64,000 nt of DNA from Flexithrix dorotheae DSM 6795 (GTDB taxonomy: Bacteria; Bacteroidota; Bacteroidia; Cytophagales; Flammeovirgaceae): contig NZ_KB903465.1 in assembly GCF_000379765.1 (NCBI RefSeq), positions 1 to 64,000 on the forward strand, written 5' to 3'. The notes beneath the pieces were generated by a model. That model did no database searches. It was given only the letters and a program-made list of their open reading frames with translations, and was not told the DNA's origin. The translations under genes and the position numbers were made by a program. The number at the start of each line of letters is the position of its first letter. The first letter of the stretch is position 1. Below, piece after piece: positions 45,001 through 54,712 of the stretch.

Positions 45001-45678
45001 TTAATCAATAATGCTTTGTTTCCTTAAAGCATAAGGAGCCATTGCAGGATGTTTAATTTCCATCCATCCACTAAGCATAATATTTTTATATGCAGTTAGC
45101 ATTTGTTCTGCAGCTTCCTTATACGGTACTCTTCCCACACCGGTACATAGACTGGGAACTACGATATTTCTAATATTTTCATTTCCCTTTTTATTTAACC
45201 GGATCAATTCAACCAAAATAGCCCGCATAGCTAAATAAGCATTGAGTGTACCCTTTACATTTCCGGGAATTCTCATTGTTGGAGCAACAATAATATTTGG
45301 AAATTGGAGACTATCCATTTTTAAGGTAATAGCCTGACCAACTGGAAGTTCTCCTAGATAGTCTTCGTTGATCTTAGTTTGTAATTGCTTTTGAGCTTTG
45401 CCTTTATAAAAATCATCAATTATTTTATCTAACCCTCCACTCATATCACCAAAACTATTTGCCGGACTAACAATTGCATCAGCCCATATATTCAATATAT
45501 TACCCTGCATCACTTCAACTTCTTCAATTTCAGAAAAAGCTTCAGCCAATGTTTCCGCAATTTCTAAATTTTGATCACACAAAGTAATTCTAAAGTCATT
45601 TGCCCTTAGAGAATCGCCAAAGGCTTTAAGCTTTTTATTCTTCATTTTAGATATTTTACCAATAAAGCGAGTAAACAT
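45001..45678 (-). CDS. Macro-domain protein
   Basis: 225 residues. ADAIVSPANSFGDMSGGLDK is the ADP-ribose-binding loop of macro domains, NIVVPSLCTGVGRVP the second, phosphate-contacting loop. The N-terminal 45 residues are extra. Macro domains bind or remove ADP-ribose from proteins or DNA ends. Two ATGs (45678, 45645) are possible; the first is used. It lies next to a Crp/Fnr regulator and a sulfotransferase on the same strand. Confidence 0.85.
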   Translation of the reverse strand: MFTRFIGKISKMKNKKLKAFGDSLRANDFRITLCDQNLEIAETLAEAFSEIEEVEVMQGNILNIWADAIVSPANSFGDMSGGLDKIIDDFYKGKAQKQLQTKINEDYLGELPVGQAITLKMDSLQFPNIIVAPTMRIPGNVKGTLNAYLAMRAILVELIRLNKKGNENIRNIVVPSLCTGVGRVPYKEAAEQMLTAYKNIMLSGWMEIKHPAMAPYALRKQSIID

Positions 45679-45708
45679 CTCTAATTAATATTTTTTAATA
45701 ATCCTCTA

Positions 45709-46449
45709 CTAAAATGAAATACCATACCCAAAAATCCCTGCCCCTTCGGCTATTATTGGCTTAATTTGCTGCACTTCCTGGGTGGTCAGATTTTCTTTCC
45801 AGCGCGAAATTCTTACGTTATGGTCCTTTCTGGAATATGCTCTGGAAGTTTTAGCTTCAATAAATTTTTCATTATTGGTGTTCTGGACACGATTCGCCCA
45901 ATCAGCTAAGGCCTTCTCATTTGCCTTCGAATCCAAACCTATATCCCTGGCGATGGATTGAGCAAACTTTAAGGGTTCATTTAGCATATCCTCAAAATGG
46001 ACCACTTTAACCATATCTTTTACCTGACTATAACCTACTGTGTTGAGGTAATTCCAATGATGAGCACATTGCTCCAGTACAGGTCGGGAAAGCCAGTTTT
46101 GCCAGTCCGCAGGCCTTGGGTGGTGTCCCCAGTTTTTGGATATACCAATTCTCAAAGAGCAAATCGCATCTAACGGATGCCTGACAATCCAATACAACTG
46201 TCTCGGTGCTGGAAAGGCATTCTTAAAATCATCTAGTGGAAAAGACAGGCCAGGAGTGGAAATAAATCCGGGACTTTCATTGGGTACCTTTATGGCAATG
46301 GGCTGGCTGTAATCAAAGTTTTTTAAATCCTGGTAAGGTGGTTCACTGTAGTAAGTAAATTGGGGGATATGTTCAAACAGTTCTCCAAATATTGAGGTAC
46401 CACTTCTTCCGCATCCCAGTACCATTACATTGCTTATCTTTTCTAACAT
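45709..46449 (-). CDS. Sulfotransferase-family protein
   Basis: 246 residues. GCGRSGTSIFGELFE is the 5'-phosphosulfate-binding loop, and VRHPLDAICSLRIGIS carries the arginine and serine of the 3'-phosphate site, so PAPS is the likely donor. Acceptors may be a glycan, lipid or protein. It follows the secreted-protein gene by 15 bp and may be cotranscribed with it. Confidence 0.85.
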   Translation of the reverse strand: MLEKISNVMVLGCGRSGTSIFGELFEHIPQFTYYSEPPYQDLKNFDYSQPIAIKVPNESPGFISTPGLSFPLDDFKNAFPAPRQLYWIVRHPLDAICSLRIGISKNWGHHPRPADWQNWLSRPVLEQCAHHWNYLNTVGYSQVKDMVKVVHFEDMLNEPLKFAQSIARDIGLDSKANEKALADWANRVQNTNNEKFIEAKTSRAYSRKDHNVRISRWKENLTTQEVQQIKPIIAEGAGIFGYGISF

Positions 46450-46464
46450 AACATTTTTATTGGT

Positions 46465-48621
46465 CTAAAATCTTCTTCTTCCTCCACCGGAAGGCCTGCT
46501 TCTCGGTACTGTACGCTGACGCTGGTAGTTATTATAATTATTAGTGCCTCTGTATCTATTATTATAATCCCTATTCATATTGGAAGGAGGATTTGAAGGC
46601 CTGGTGGAAGGGCTGGTCTGAGGTTTTGTTCTATTTTGATTTCCCTGATTGGGTCGGGTGGATGGCTGGGTACTTTTTCGATTATAATTTGATTTCGGTT
46701 GCCAGTTTCCCTTATTATCCCTTTGGTAAACATTTCCATTCCTATCGGAATATACATTATTCGGCCTTTGAGAAGGACGGGCCTTTAAAGCATTTCCTGA
46801 GGCGGTATGATTTACTCTTCCGGTCGATTTCACACCATTATTTCTGTTTCTGTAAACATTACGGTAAGCCTGTCTCTGCCCTGCCCTATATCCTGCTCTG
46901 TATCCATGATGATACCCATGCCTGTATCCGTGGTGATAGCCATGATAATAACCATGTCGGTAACCATATCTATAACCGCATGGTCCCCACCATCCGTAAT
47001 AAGGTCGGTGCCATCCTGCGCTAAACCACCCATAGCTGAATCCAAAAGAAAATCCCCAGCCAGTCCAGGGGTTATAGTGTACACTAAAACCATAAGTAAC
47101 TGGTCTTGGGTAATAATAGGTACTGTACCATGGCGGATAATAATAACCCGTTCCGTATACCACCACTCCCCCATACATATAAGACCAGGTATATCCGGGT
47201 AAATAGCCCACATAAACCACACTTGGGGTATAATCATATACATAAACATACTTCACATTATAAGCAGGGGAGCTTGGCGGGATATCATCCACTTCATCTG
47301 GCCGGATAACACTTACTTCCCAGGGGCCAGTAGCCTTGTCGGATACAAACCAAATTCCATCATCCACTACATAGTATTTCTTTTCAATTAACAACACCGT
47401 TTTATCTGCATTTACTGCAGAGGAAACTTTTGTGCCATCTATTTTCTTAAACTCAGGGTTCCCATCATACTGCACTTCTACTGTGGCTGTTTTCCGGTCA
47501 ACTGTTGCGGTTTGTGGAATACTTTGGCCCAGCATGGCATCTTTAGCTTCTTCTGTTCCTGGCACACTGGTACGGACATCGGCAATATCGGACTCAACCG
47601 GAATTTTTTGAAATTCCTCCGGCAAATCGGTGGGTTCTTTAAACTTCCAATCACCATCCTGCAACGTTTTGGAGCTGTACCACCTCCCGGCTAACAAAAT
47701 GTAATGTTCCTGGGAATCGATATGCATAATAATATCACTCTCAGAATTGGTAACATATAGTAGAGACGTTCCCTGAATGGGTGCATAGGAGGGGTCTCCA
47801 TCTGAAAGGATTAATTCTGCAGGAACTGTTGAAACAATAATTTCCGGAGCTTCTTTCAGTTCCAGCATGGCCGAGTCCACCACATTATCATCTTCGGGAA
47901 TGGCATCTTTCGCCAATTTTTCCAAATCCCTGGAAACTTGGCCTGTTTCCTTCCAGCCTTTCGTAATTTCCTTTGATGTCCACCAGAATTTACCTCCTTT
48001 TAGGTAGTAATCATCTTTTTTGTCCTTTACCAGAAAAAATGGGGTATTTACCACATAATCAAATTCCGAATTTTCTACATTTTTTAATATAGGTTCACCA
48101 TCAATATAAATCAAAACAGTTGCATTTGTCCGGAAATAAATTTCTGGCGGGTCATTCTGGAAACTATCGGCAAACTGTTTATCCTGGGCCACACTTTCCA
48201 GACTTGCCGTAATTCTATCAAGTGACATTTCAAGTTCTGCACTTTCAAACTTTTTTTTCAGGAATTCACTTAATCGCTGCACTTCCTCTTCATCAAGATC
48301 AGCAAACTTGGTTTGGTCCACTGTAAATTCCTCCAATCGGGCTGTTCTGGTTTCGATATCGGTGGCTAACCTGGCTTTAAACCAAAAAGCGCCAAACATC
48401 ATCTCTTCTTCGGGAGGCTTTATGGATAAGGCCATTCTGCCACTCAGAATATTCTTTTCAAATGTCTCCAGCTGAGGCTGATATAGTGTTATGGTGCCCA
48501 CTTTGGTAGATATCTCCCGGGGCCAGGTTAGTTCTTTTTCATTTTCCTGCCCGGAAGCAAAATGGCCAAACAAAACCAAAGCGGGTAAAATGATATAATA
48601 ATAAAAAATATATTTTTTCAT
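46465..48621 (-). CDS. Secreted protein with Tyr/Gly/His-rich and basic C-terminus
   Basis: 718 residues with a signal peptide (about 1-24, ending HFASGQ). Residues 25-430 are beta-rich and contain repeated short units such as PEIYFRTNATVLIYIDGEP, PAELILSDGDPSYAPIQGT and VQYDGNPEFKKIDGTKV, each followed by YYLKGGKFWW or HYILLAGRWYSS type strands. Residues 450-560 are a glycine/tyrosine/tryptophan stretch ending in alternating YRHGY/YHHGY repeats, and the last 150 are Asn/Pro/Arg-rich and strongly basic. Similar proteins have been named carbohydrate-binding family V/XII. A surface or matrix role is inferred. Confidence 0.65.
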   Translation of the reverse strand: MKKYIFYYYIILPALVLFGHFASGQENEKELTWPREISTKVGTITLYQPQLETFEKNILSGRMALSIKPPEEEMMFGAFWFKARLATDIETRTARLEEFTVDQTKFADLDEEEVQRLSEFLKKKFESAELEMSLDRITASLESVAQDKQFADSFQNDPPEIYFRTNATVLIYIDGEPILKNVENSEFDYVVNTPFFLVKDKKDDYYLKGGKFWWTSKEITKGWKETGQVSRDLEKLAKDAIPEDDNVVDSAMLELKEAPEIIVSTVPAELILSDGDPSYAPIQGTSLLYVTNSESDIIMHIDSQEHYILLAGRWYSSKTLQDGDWKFKEPTDLPEEFQKIPVESDIADVRTSVPGTEEAKDAMLGQSIPQTATVDRKTATVEVQYDGNPEFKKIDGTKVSSAVNADKTVLLIEKKYYVVDDGIWFVSDKATGPWEVSVIRPDEVDDIPPSSPAYNVKYVYVYDYTPSVVYVGYLPGYTWSYMYGGVVVYGTGYYYPPWYSTYYYPRPVTYGFSVHYNPWTGWGFSFGFSYGWFSAGWHRPYYGWWGPCGYRYGYRHGYYHGYHHGYRHGYHHGYRAGYRAGQRQAYRNVYRNRNNGVKSTGRVNHTASGNALKARPSQRPNNVYSDRNGNVYQRDNKGNWQPKSNYNRKSTQPSTRPNQGNQNRTKPQTSPSTRPSNPPSNMNRDYNNRYRGTNNYNNYQRQRTVPRSRPSGGGRRRF

Positions 48622-48834
48622 CTAATTAAATTCAGATTATTAATCTTCTGGTTTTGAAATTAAACCAAGATATATTGTTTACAAAAGAATCTGTGAAGTT
48701 TCATTCATATTTATAAATATTCCCTTTCACGCCCATAAAATTCCCTTCTACTTCTTTGCATTATTTTCCTGGTACCTATCCCATCATCTTTGGATCATAC
48801 AAAAACAAAAAACAAAACCTAAATTATAAAAATC

Positions 48835-49356
48835 ATGAAAGCATTGAAATTATCCATATTATTTGCACTTCTTTTAGGATTCACCGACATTTTCGCACAA
48901 GAGCAAAAAATAGCGTATGTGGATATAGATCAGGTTTTACAAGCAATGCCTGATTTGGAGGCACAAAAAGCCAGACTTGAAACATTCTCTAAACAATACG
49001 AAAGCATTTTAAAGGAAAAAGAGCAGGAACTTGAAGTGATGGTTCAGGAATTTGAACAAAATGCAGAAAACTGGACAAGTGCCCAGATTGATAAAAAAAG
49101 ACAAGAAATTATAGATTATGGCACTCTGCTTCAGGAATATGAGCAAAAGGCAAAAATGGATCTTATAGTGAAGCTGGAGGAATTGGAGCAGGCCTATTTA
49201 ATAAAAATTCAACAGGCTGTAAATGAAATATCAATAGCCGAAGGATATTCCATGGTGATTCCAAAAGGTGCTGTACTGTACAGCAATGGGGAAAATGACA
49301 TTACACCTATGGTAATTGGCAGAATTCAACAACAGAATGGCTTGTCCATGCAGTAA
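48835..49356 (+). CDS. OmpH/Skp-family periplasmic chaperone
   Basis: 173 residues. Signal peptide ends near TDIFAQ. KIAYVDIDQVLQAMPDLEA starts the family core, followed by a long coiled coil (about 45-120, LKEKEQELEVMVQEFEQ), the tentacles of Skp that hold unfolded outer-membrane proteins, and a C-terminal strand. Single gene, convergent with ftsZ. Confidence 0.88.
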   Translation: MKALKLSILFALLLGFTDIFAQEQKIAYVDIDQVLQAMPDLEAQKARLETFSKQYESILKEKEQELEVMVQEFEQNAENWTSAQIDKKRQEIIDYGTLLQEYEQKAKMDLIVKLEELEQAYLIKIQQAVNEISIAEGYSMVIPKGAVLYSNGENDITPMVIGRIQQQNGLSMQ

Positions 49357-49403
49357 AATATTTTTCAGGCGTACATGTTAACTAATATCAGTTTAACAAA
49401 AAA

Positions 49404-49430
49404 TAGCCCGTAACTAATAGCTACGGGCTA
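49404..49430 (-). terminator. Terminator downstream of ftsZ
   Basis: TAGCCCGTA (49404-49412) pairs with TACGGGCTA (49422-49430). On the minus strand TTTTTTGTTAAAC follows. Two weaker hairpins lie between it and the ftsZ stop: an imperfect one at 49463-49500 and GTTGG/CCAAC at about 49524-49540. Confidence 0.75.
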
Positions 49431-49547
49431 AATCACTTGGTTCAAAAATAAATCAAATCTTAAGTGGGAGGGGAATTTGTAAGGAAAATCCCTCACCCAT
49501 GAAATGCAGATACAAATGGGGGGTTGGTTCTAGCCAACTCTTCCCGC

Positions 49548-50978
49548 TTAATCTACATTATCGTGTAAAAATTTGTTATCTCCCAGAATCTCATTGTTTT
49601 CATCCAATCTGAATCTGGAAACATTCGATTCCGAAGAATGAGGTAAAATATTCAGTTGAACACCTTTTCTCATATAAGCCGGAGTTTCCTGTTTGTTTTT
49701 CAATTCATCGTTTGACATTTCACCAACCGACTTCAATTTTTCCAGTCTCTCTCTTCTAGCTTGATATTGAGCTTCTAACCTTTTTTTTTTCTCCTCTTCG
49801 GTCTCTTCATGCACTATTTCATAATTTCCTTCCAGCTCAAAAACAATTTTATCCTGCTGAGCTTTTTTCTTGAGTAACATTTCTAAATCATCATCCTCCT
49901 CTTCGTCCTGCTTATCAAAAAAATCCTCTTTACTGTTTCTCACCTGCATCTTTAGTTTATTAGATTCCAGGTCAAAAACTTTTTTGGTATCTTTTTGCTC
50001 ATCTTCATCAAAACCCGTAGCAATTATGGTCACGTTAATCGATTTTCCAAGTGACTCATCATTTGCCTGACCGAAAATGATTTCAGCATCTTCCCCAGCC
50101 TGCTCCTGCACATATTCTGTGATTTCTTCCAATTCATCCATTTGGAAATCGTCCTCATCCCCTACTACAATACTTAGCAGGATATACTTCGCTCCATAAA
50201 TATTGGTGTTATTCAACAATGGACTGGTAATGGCTCCTTCAGCAGCTCTTCTGGCCCTGTTTTCTCCTTCAGTAGTAGCTGATCCCATTACGGCTGCACC
50301 AGAATCTTTCATTACTGTTCTTACGTCCTCAAAATCCACGTTAATATTACCGGCAACAGTGATGATTTCGGCAATAGATTTAGAACCTCTGCTCAATACA
50401 TTATCTGCCTGAGAGAAAGCTTCTTTCATGGTTGATTTTCCATAAACTTCCCTCAGTTTATCATTCAGAATTACCAATACAGTATCACAATGCTGTTTCA
50501 ATTCCTCAATTCCGGTATCTGCCCTTCTGGCTTTAGGTTTTCCTTCAAAACCAAATGGCCGGGTAACGATGGCTACCGTTAGGATTCCAAGATCTTTTGC
50601 CACTTCGGCAATTACGGGAGCAGCACCAGTACCGGTTCCACCACCCATACCAGCAGTAATGAACACCATTTTGGTACCATCCTCCAACATTTTCCTGATT
50701 TCCTCTTTGCTTTCCACAGCAGCATTCTTCCCTACGTCCGGATTGGCTCCTGCACCAAGTCCTTCAGTAAGTTTAGAACCGATCTGCATTTTATTATTTA
50801 CAGGGCTGCACTCCAGTGCCTGCTTATCGGTGTTGCATACATAAAAATCAACACCTTGAATCCCCTGCTTGTACATATGGTTTACGGCATTGCTTCCGCC
50901 ACCACCTACTCCAATTACTTTTATAATATTGCCTTCTGCTGAAGGACTGATCGAAAATTCGTAACTTGTATCTGACAT
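49548..50978 (-). CDS. ftsZ: Cell division protein FtsZ
   Basis: 476 residues. The tubulin signature GGGTGTGAAPVIAEVAKDLG and the N-terminal VIGVGGGGSNAVNHM define the GTPase (about 1-320). The long acidic and lysine-rich linker (about 325-430) is followed by PAYMRKGVQL, the conserved tail peptide for FtsA binding, and by a further 30 residues with LPHSSESNVSRFRLDENNEI, a Bacteroidota extension. Forms the Z-ring. Last gene of the dcw cluster; ftsA lies 74 bp upstream. Confidence 0.97.
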   Translation of the reverse strand: MSDTSYEFSISPSAEGNIIKVIGVGGGGSNAVNHMYKQGIQGVDFYVCNTDKQALECSPVNNKMQIGSKLTEGLGAGANPDVGKNAAVESKEEIRKMLEDGTKMVFITAGMGGGTGTGAAPVIAEVAKDLGILTVAIVTRPFGFEGKPKARRADTGIEELKQHCDTVLVILNDKLREVYGKSTMKEAFSQADNVLSRGSKSIAEIITVAGNINVDFEDVRTVMKDSGAAVMGSATTEGENRARRAAEGAITSPLLNNTNIYGAKYILLSIVVGDEDDFQMDELEEITEYVQEQAGEDAEIIFGQANDESLGKSINVTIIATGFDEDEQKDTKKVFDLESNKLKMQVRNSKEDFFDKQDEEEDDDLEMLLKKKAQQDKIVFELEGNYEIVHEETEEEKKKRLEAQYQARRERLEKLKSVGEMSNDELKNKQETPAYMRKGVQLNILPHSSESNVSRFRLDENNEILGDNKFLHDNVD

Positions 50979-51052
50979 TTTTAAATATTTTATTGATTAA
51001 TAATAAGATCTCTTTTAATAGTTGGTCATTTATTTAGTGTTAGGGGAAATCA

Positions 51053-52351
51053 TTAATAAGCTGATTTATCATCAAAATCATCTATTAACAATTCCTTGGT
51101 CTTTTTGAGAATGTTTCCAAAGAAGTCACCTCCACCACCTGATGAAGCTTTAGCACTGTGTTTCAACCCACCTACTAATCCTCTGTCTTTCTCTGTTTCG
51201 TCATTTCTTAAACCAGCCAGCACTAAACCAATAGCTGTAGAATATAGTGGATTTTTAATTTCCTCAATAAAGCTCTTTCCAAGGTGCTCATTCGGATAAC
51301 CCACTCTGGCATCCAGGCCAGTTTTGTATTCAAACAGCTGTTTCAAATTCTTGAGCATGGAACCACCACCAGTGATTACAATTCCACCTGCCAGTTTATT
51401 CTGGTATCCCGATCGCTCAATTTCCAACATGATCAGATCAATAATCTCTTCCATTCTGGCTTCGATTATATAAGCCAGGTTTTTAATGGAAATCTCTTTT
51501 GGAGGCCGGTTTCTTAAGCCGGGAATGGATACAACCTCATTCTCATTGGCTTCTTCAGCCAGTGCCTTTCCAAATTTTACTTTAAGCTGTTCTGCCTGAT
51601 TTTGCATTACCGAACATCCTTGTTTGATGTCGCTTGTAATAATATTTCCTCCGAAAGGAATGACAGCAGTATGTCTTATGGTTCCGTCATAGAAAATGGC
51701 CACATCTGTTGTACCACCTCCAATATCCACCAGAACAATTCCTGCTTCTTTTTCTTCTTCACTCAAGACTGAAATACTCGATGCCAACGGTTCAAGTATC
51801 ATATTGTCAATATCAAGTGATGCTTTTTCCACACACTTTTTGATATTTCGGATCGCATTGGTGTGGGCGGTAATGATATGAAAATCTGCTTCCAGTTTCA
51901 CACCCGACATCCCAACAGGATCTTTTATATTTTCTTCAAAATCTACAGTGTACTGTTGAGGCATTACATGGATAATTTCTGCACCGGGTTCTGTTACAAT
52001 TCGGTACATATCATTGGTTAGCCTGTTTACATCGTCCTGGGTAATTTCATCATCATTCGACTTTCTGGTAATGCTGCCATGGTGTTCAGTGCTTTTGATA
52101 TGCTTTCCGGCAATACCCACATTCACTACATTGATATTAATTTTGGAAGATTCAGCAGCATCTTTAATGGCCTGGTTGATCCCTGCAACTGTCTTCCCGA
52201 TATTCCTGACAGTTCCCTCTTTCACCCCGTCCGAGATCGCTTTGCCCAAACCTAAAATTTCCAATTTGCCGAATTCATTCAGCCTGCCTACAATGGCACA
52301 AATTTTCGTTGTTCCGATATCAACCCCAACAACTATTTTTTCTTCTTGCAT
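51053..52351 (-). CDS. ftsA: Cell division protein FtsA
   Basis: 432 residues of the actin-like ATPase fold. VVGVDIGTTKICAIVG is the phosphate-1 loop and VLVDIGGGTTDVAIFYDGT the phosphate-2 loop; VITGGGSMLKNLKQLFEY follows. It tethers FtsZ to the membrane. The C-terminal segment after residue 395 is basic and glycine-rich with FFGNILKKTKELLID, which would be the amphipathic membrane-targeting helix. Lies between ftsQ and ftsZ. Confidence 0.96.
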   Translation of the reverse strand: MQEEKIVVGVDIGTTKICAIVGRLNEFGKLEILGLGKAISDGVKEGTVRNIGKTVAGINQAIKDAAESSKININVVNVGIAGKHIKSTEHHGSITRKSNDDEITQDDVNRLTNDMYRIVTEPGAEIIHVMPQQYTVDFEENIKDPVGMSGVKLEADFHIITAHTNAIRNIKKCVEKASLDIDNMILEPLASSISVLSEEEKEAGIVLVDIGGGTTDVAIFYDGTIRHTAVIPFGGNIITSDIKQGCSVMQNQAEQLKVKFGKALAEEANENEVVSIPGLRNRPPKEISIKNLAYIIEARMEEIIDLIMLEIERSGYQNKLAGGIVITGGGSMLKNLKQLFEYKTGLDARVGYPNEHLGKSFIEEIKNPLYSTAIGLVLAGLRNDETEKDRGLVGGLKHSAKASSGGGGDFFGNILKKTKELLIDDFDDKSAY

Positions 52352-52442
52352 GACATTAACTATTAAAAATGATTTGTTTTTGTAACCAAGCCGTACACTT
52401 GATTTGTTAATTAGTTGATTGTTTGTTTACAGTCATATCACC

Positions 52443-53204
52443 TTACCGACAGACTATTTGCCCGTTATATTGTAACTTAACCAATTTATATTCTCCCCAA
52501 CCTTTTTTGGGAACAATTTCATTGTAAAATATTTCCATCTTATTCAGTTTGGCTTCATAATTTTCAGCCGATCCAAACTCAAAAACCTGTATTCCTACCT
52601 GAGGATAAAGTTTAATTTCCAGCTCCTCATCAAAATCCAACTGCGCCACCTGAGCCTTCCAGAATTCATCGTAATTCAGATGTTTGATAAATTTGCAAAT
52701 CTTCTTCCCGTAATAGGAATTCAAAAATTCATTACTCATCAAACTATCCGCTCCACTTCCCGTCACCAACATCACTCTTGCCGCATAATTATCTGAAAGG
52801 TCAAGCAATTGATTCGATTCATTGATATAAGCGCCTTCCCCATTATCGGTCATAATCCGGGCAATCGGTTTATGCTGTTCTATATCAATAATGATGTTTC
52901 CTTTCAAATCTCTGGAAACCTGAGCATCCAATACAAAATCAATTGACTTTAATGCATTTTCAATGGTTTTCAGGTCAATACTTTTCAATCTGTTGGAGGT
53001 GGGATGTTTTACTTTCAAGTCTTCAATAATCTTTTCCACATCCTCCGTACTCACAAAATAATTCCCATTTTTATCGTCAATATTGATGACGATATTTTCA
53101 TTGGAAAAAGAATAGAATTTCACCCCAATGAAACTTACCAATACCAGCAGTAATACTACTCCCAGCATTATATTTAAGGTTGAGTTAAGTTTGAATTTCT
53201 TCAT
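52443..53204 (-). CDS. ftsQ: Cell division protein FtsQ/DivIB
   Basis: 253 residues, one N-terminal membrane helix (about 10-30, LNIMLGVVLLLVLVSFIGV), then the POTRA-like and beta domains with NALKSIDFVLDAQVSRDLKG and LVKLQYNGQIVCR at the end. Low sequence conservation is usual; position between murC and ftsA settles the identity. The ATG overlaps the murC stop codon (ATGA), so translation is coupled. Confidence 0.9.
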   Translation of the reverse strand: MKKFKLNSTLNIMLGVVLLLVLVSFIGVKFYSFSNENIVINIDDKNGNYFVSTEDVEKIIEDLKVKHPTSNRLKSIDLKTIENALKSIDFVLDAQVSRDLKGNIIIDIEQHKPIARIMTDNGEGAYINESNQLLDLSDNYAARVMLVTGSGADSLMSNEFLNSYYGKKICKFIKHLNYDEFWKAQVAQLDFDEELEIKLYPQVGIQVFEFGSAENYEAKLNKMEIFYNEIVPKKGWGEYKLVKLQYNGQIVCR

Positions 53205-54607
53205 TCCAATATCTTTTTAAAAGGTCCAACAAACCTGTCAATATCTCCTGCACCGATGGTCAGTAAAACCTCCGGATTAAGGGCTTTAATTTTATCCTCT
53301 AAATCCTCCTCTTTCACAAGCCACTTATCTTTTACTTTTATTTTATCCAAAATAATCTGAGAAGTTACTCCTTCAATAGGCAGCTCTCTGGCCGGGTATA
53401 TATCCATCAACACTACCTGATCTGCCAGAGAAAGTTTTTCACCAAAATCTGTGGCAAAATCCCGGGTTCTGGAAAAAAGATGCGGTTGAAAAACAGCTGT
53501 AATTTTTCTTTTTGGATACAGTGATTTCACCGATCTCAGCAAAGCCTCCACCTCAGTTGGATGGTGGGCATAATCATCTATAAATATTTTATTCTTTTCA
53601 TTAATGATGTACTCAAACCTTCTTTTTACTCCGGAATAAGTGGCCACTGCTGCTTTAATCTCATCTGGCTTTAGGCCAACACTTAAACAAGTAGAAATTG
53701 CGGCAGCCATATTTTCCACATTATGATATCCCGGAATATTCAGTTTGATATCATAAATAGTATCCATAGAATCGCTTTCCGAAGTAGAACTAAGGTCAAA
53801 AACAAAACTGGAACCCTCTATCCTGATATTTTCTGCACAATAATCACCTGTTTCTATGCCATAAGTTTTAATACTTATCTTATCTTCCAGCCCTTTCAAT
53901 AGTTTTTTACCCACTCCCATATTGATGAACAATTGCCCCTCTTCCTTCAATTGCCCAAGAAACTGCACGAAAGATTCTTTTAGATTCTCCTCATCGCCAT
54001 AAATATCCAAATGGTCTGGTTCTATGGCAGTCACGATAGCAATATCCGGATTTAAAGTCAGGAATGACCTGTCGTATTCATCCGCCTCCACCACCAGAAT
54101 ATTATTTTCTTCATCCGACTCATTCAGTAATAAATTGGAATCAAAATTTTTGGCAATTCCTCCTAAAAATGCAGAACAAGTCTGCCCGGTTTCCTTAAGA
54201 ATATGTGCCAGCATGGAAGAAGTTGTTGTTTTCCCATGTGTTCCGGCTACAGCAATGCAAAAATTCTCTTTGGAAATTAATCCTAACACTGCTGACCTTT
54301 TCATCACCCAATACCCATTATCCATAAAGTAATTCAGTTCTTTATGATCCTTGGGAACTGCTGGAGTATATATGACTAAAGTTTCATCTTTTGCACTTTT
54401 TATATCATCCGTAATCAGATCAGGATCATCTTTGTAATGAATCTGAATTCCTTCTGTCCCTAAAGTATTTGTTAGAGGGGTTTCAGTTTTATCATAACCA
54501 CTTACCAGCTTACCATGAGCAGCAAACCAGCGGGCAAGAGCACTCATCCCGATGCCACCGACACCGACAAGAAATACATGTGTTATGTTGTGAAGTTCTT
54601 TTTCCAT
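53201..54607 (-). CDS. murC: UDP-N-acetylmuramate--L-alanine ligase
   Basis: 468 residues from the ATG at 54607; a TTG at 54613 is also in frame. HVFLVGVGGIGMSALARW binds UDP, AVAGTHGKTTTSSMLAHIL is the ATP loop, and DDYAHHPTEVEALL is the C-terminal motif. It adds L-alanine to UDP-MurNAc, the first amino-acid step of the peptide stem. Located between murG and ftsQ. Confidence 0.96.
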   Translation of the reverse strand: MEKELHNITHVFLVGVGGIGMSALARWFAAHGKLVSGYDKTETPLTNTLGTEGIQIHYKDDPDLITDDIKSAKDETLVIYTPAVPKDHKELNYFMDNGYWVMKRSAVLGLISKENFCIAVAGTHGKTTTSSMLAHILKETGQTCSAFLGGIAKNFDSNLLLNESDEENNILVVEADEYDRSFLTLNPDIAIVTAIEPDHLDIYGDEENLKESFVQFLGQLKEEGQLFINMGVGKKLLKGLEDKISIKTYGIETGDYCAENIRIEGSSFVFDLSSTSESDSMDTIYDIKLNIPGYHNVENMAAAISTCLSVGLKPDEIKAAVATYSGVKRRFEYIINEKNKIFIDDYAHHPTEVEALLRSVKSLYPKRKITAVFQPHLFSRTRDFATDFGEKLSLADQVVLMDIYPARELPIEGVTSQIILDKIKVKDKWLVKEEDLEDKIKALNPEVLLTIGAGDIDRFVGPFKKILE

Positions 54608-54712
54608 CGCCAAATGGATTTTCTGTTTAATTTTTACAATTCCTCTTTTTATGTTAGTTAGGGTATTTTACAGTCTATCGACAATCGGATAAAACCAATT
54701 TCCCATCTCCTG

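Noticed and set aside
46593-47249. Long open frames on both strands over the Tyr/Gly/His-rich region
   Set aside because: They arise from the repetitive codons of the 46465-48621 gene and have no protein-like composition.
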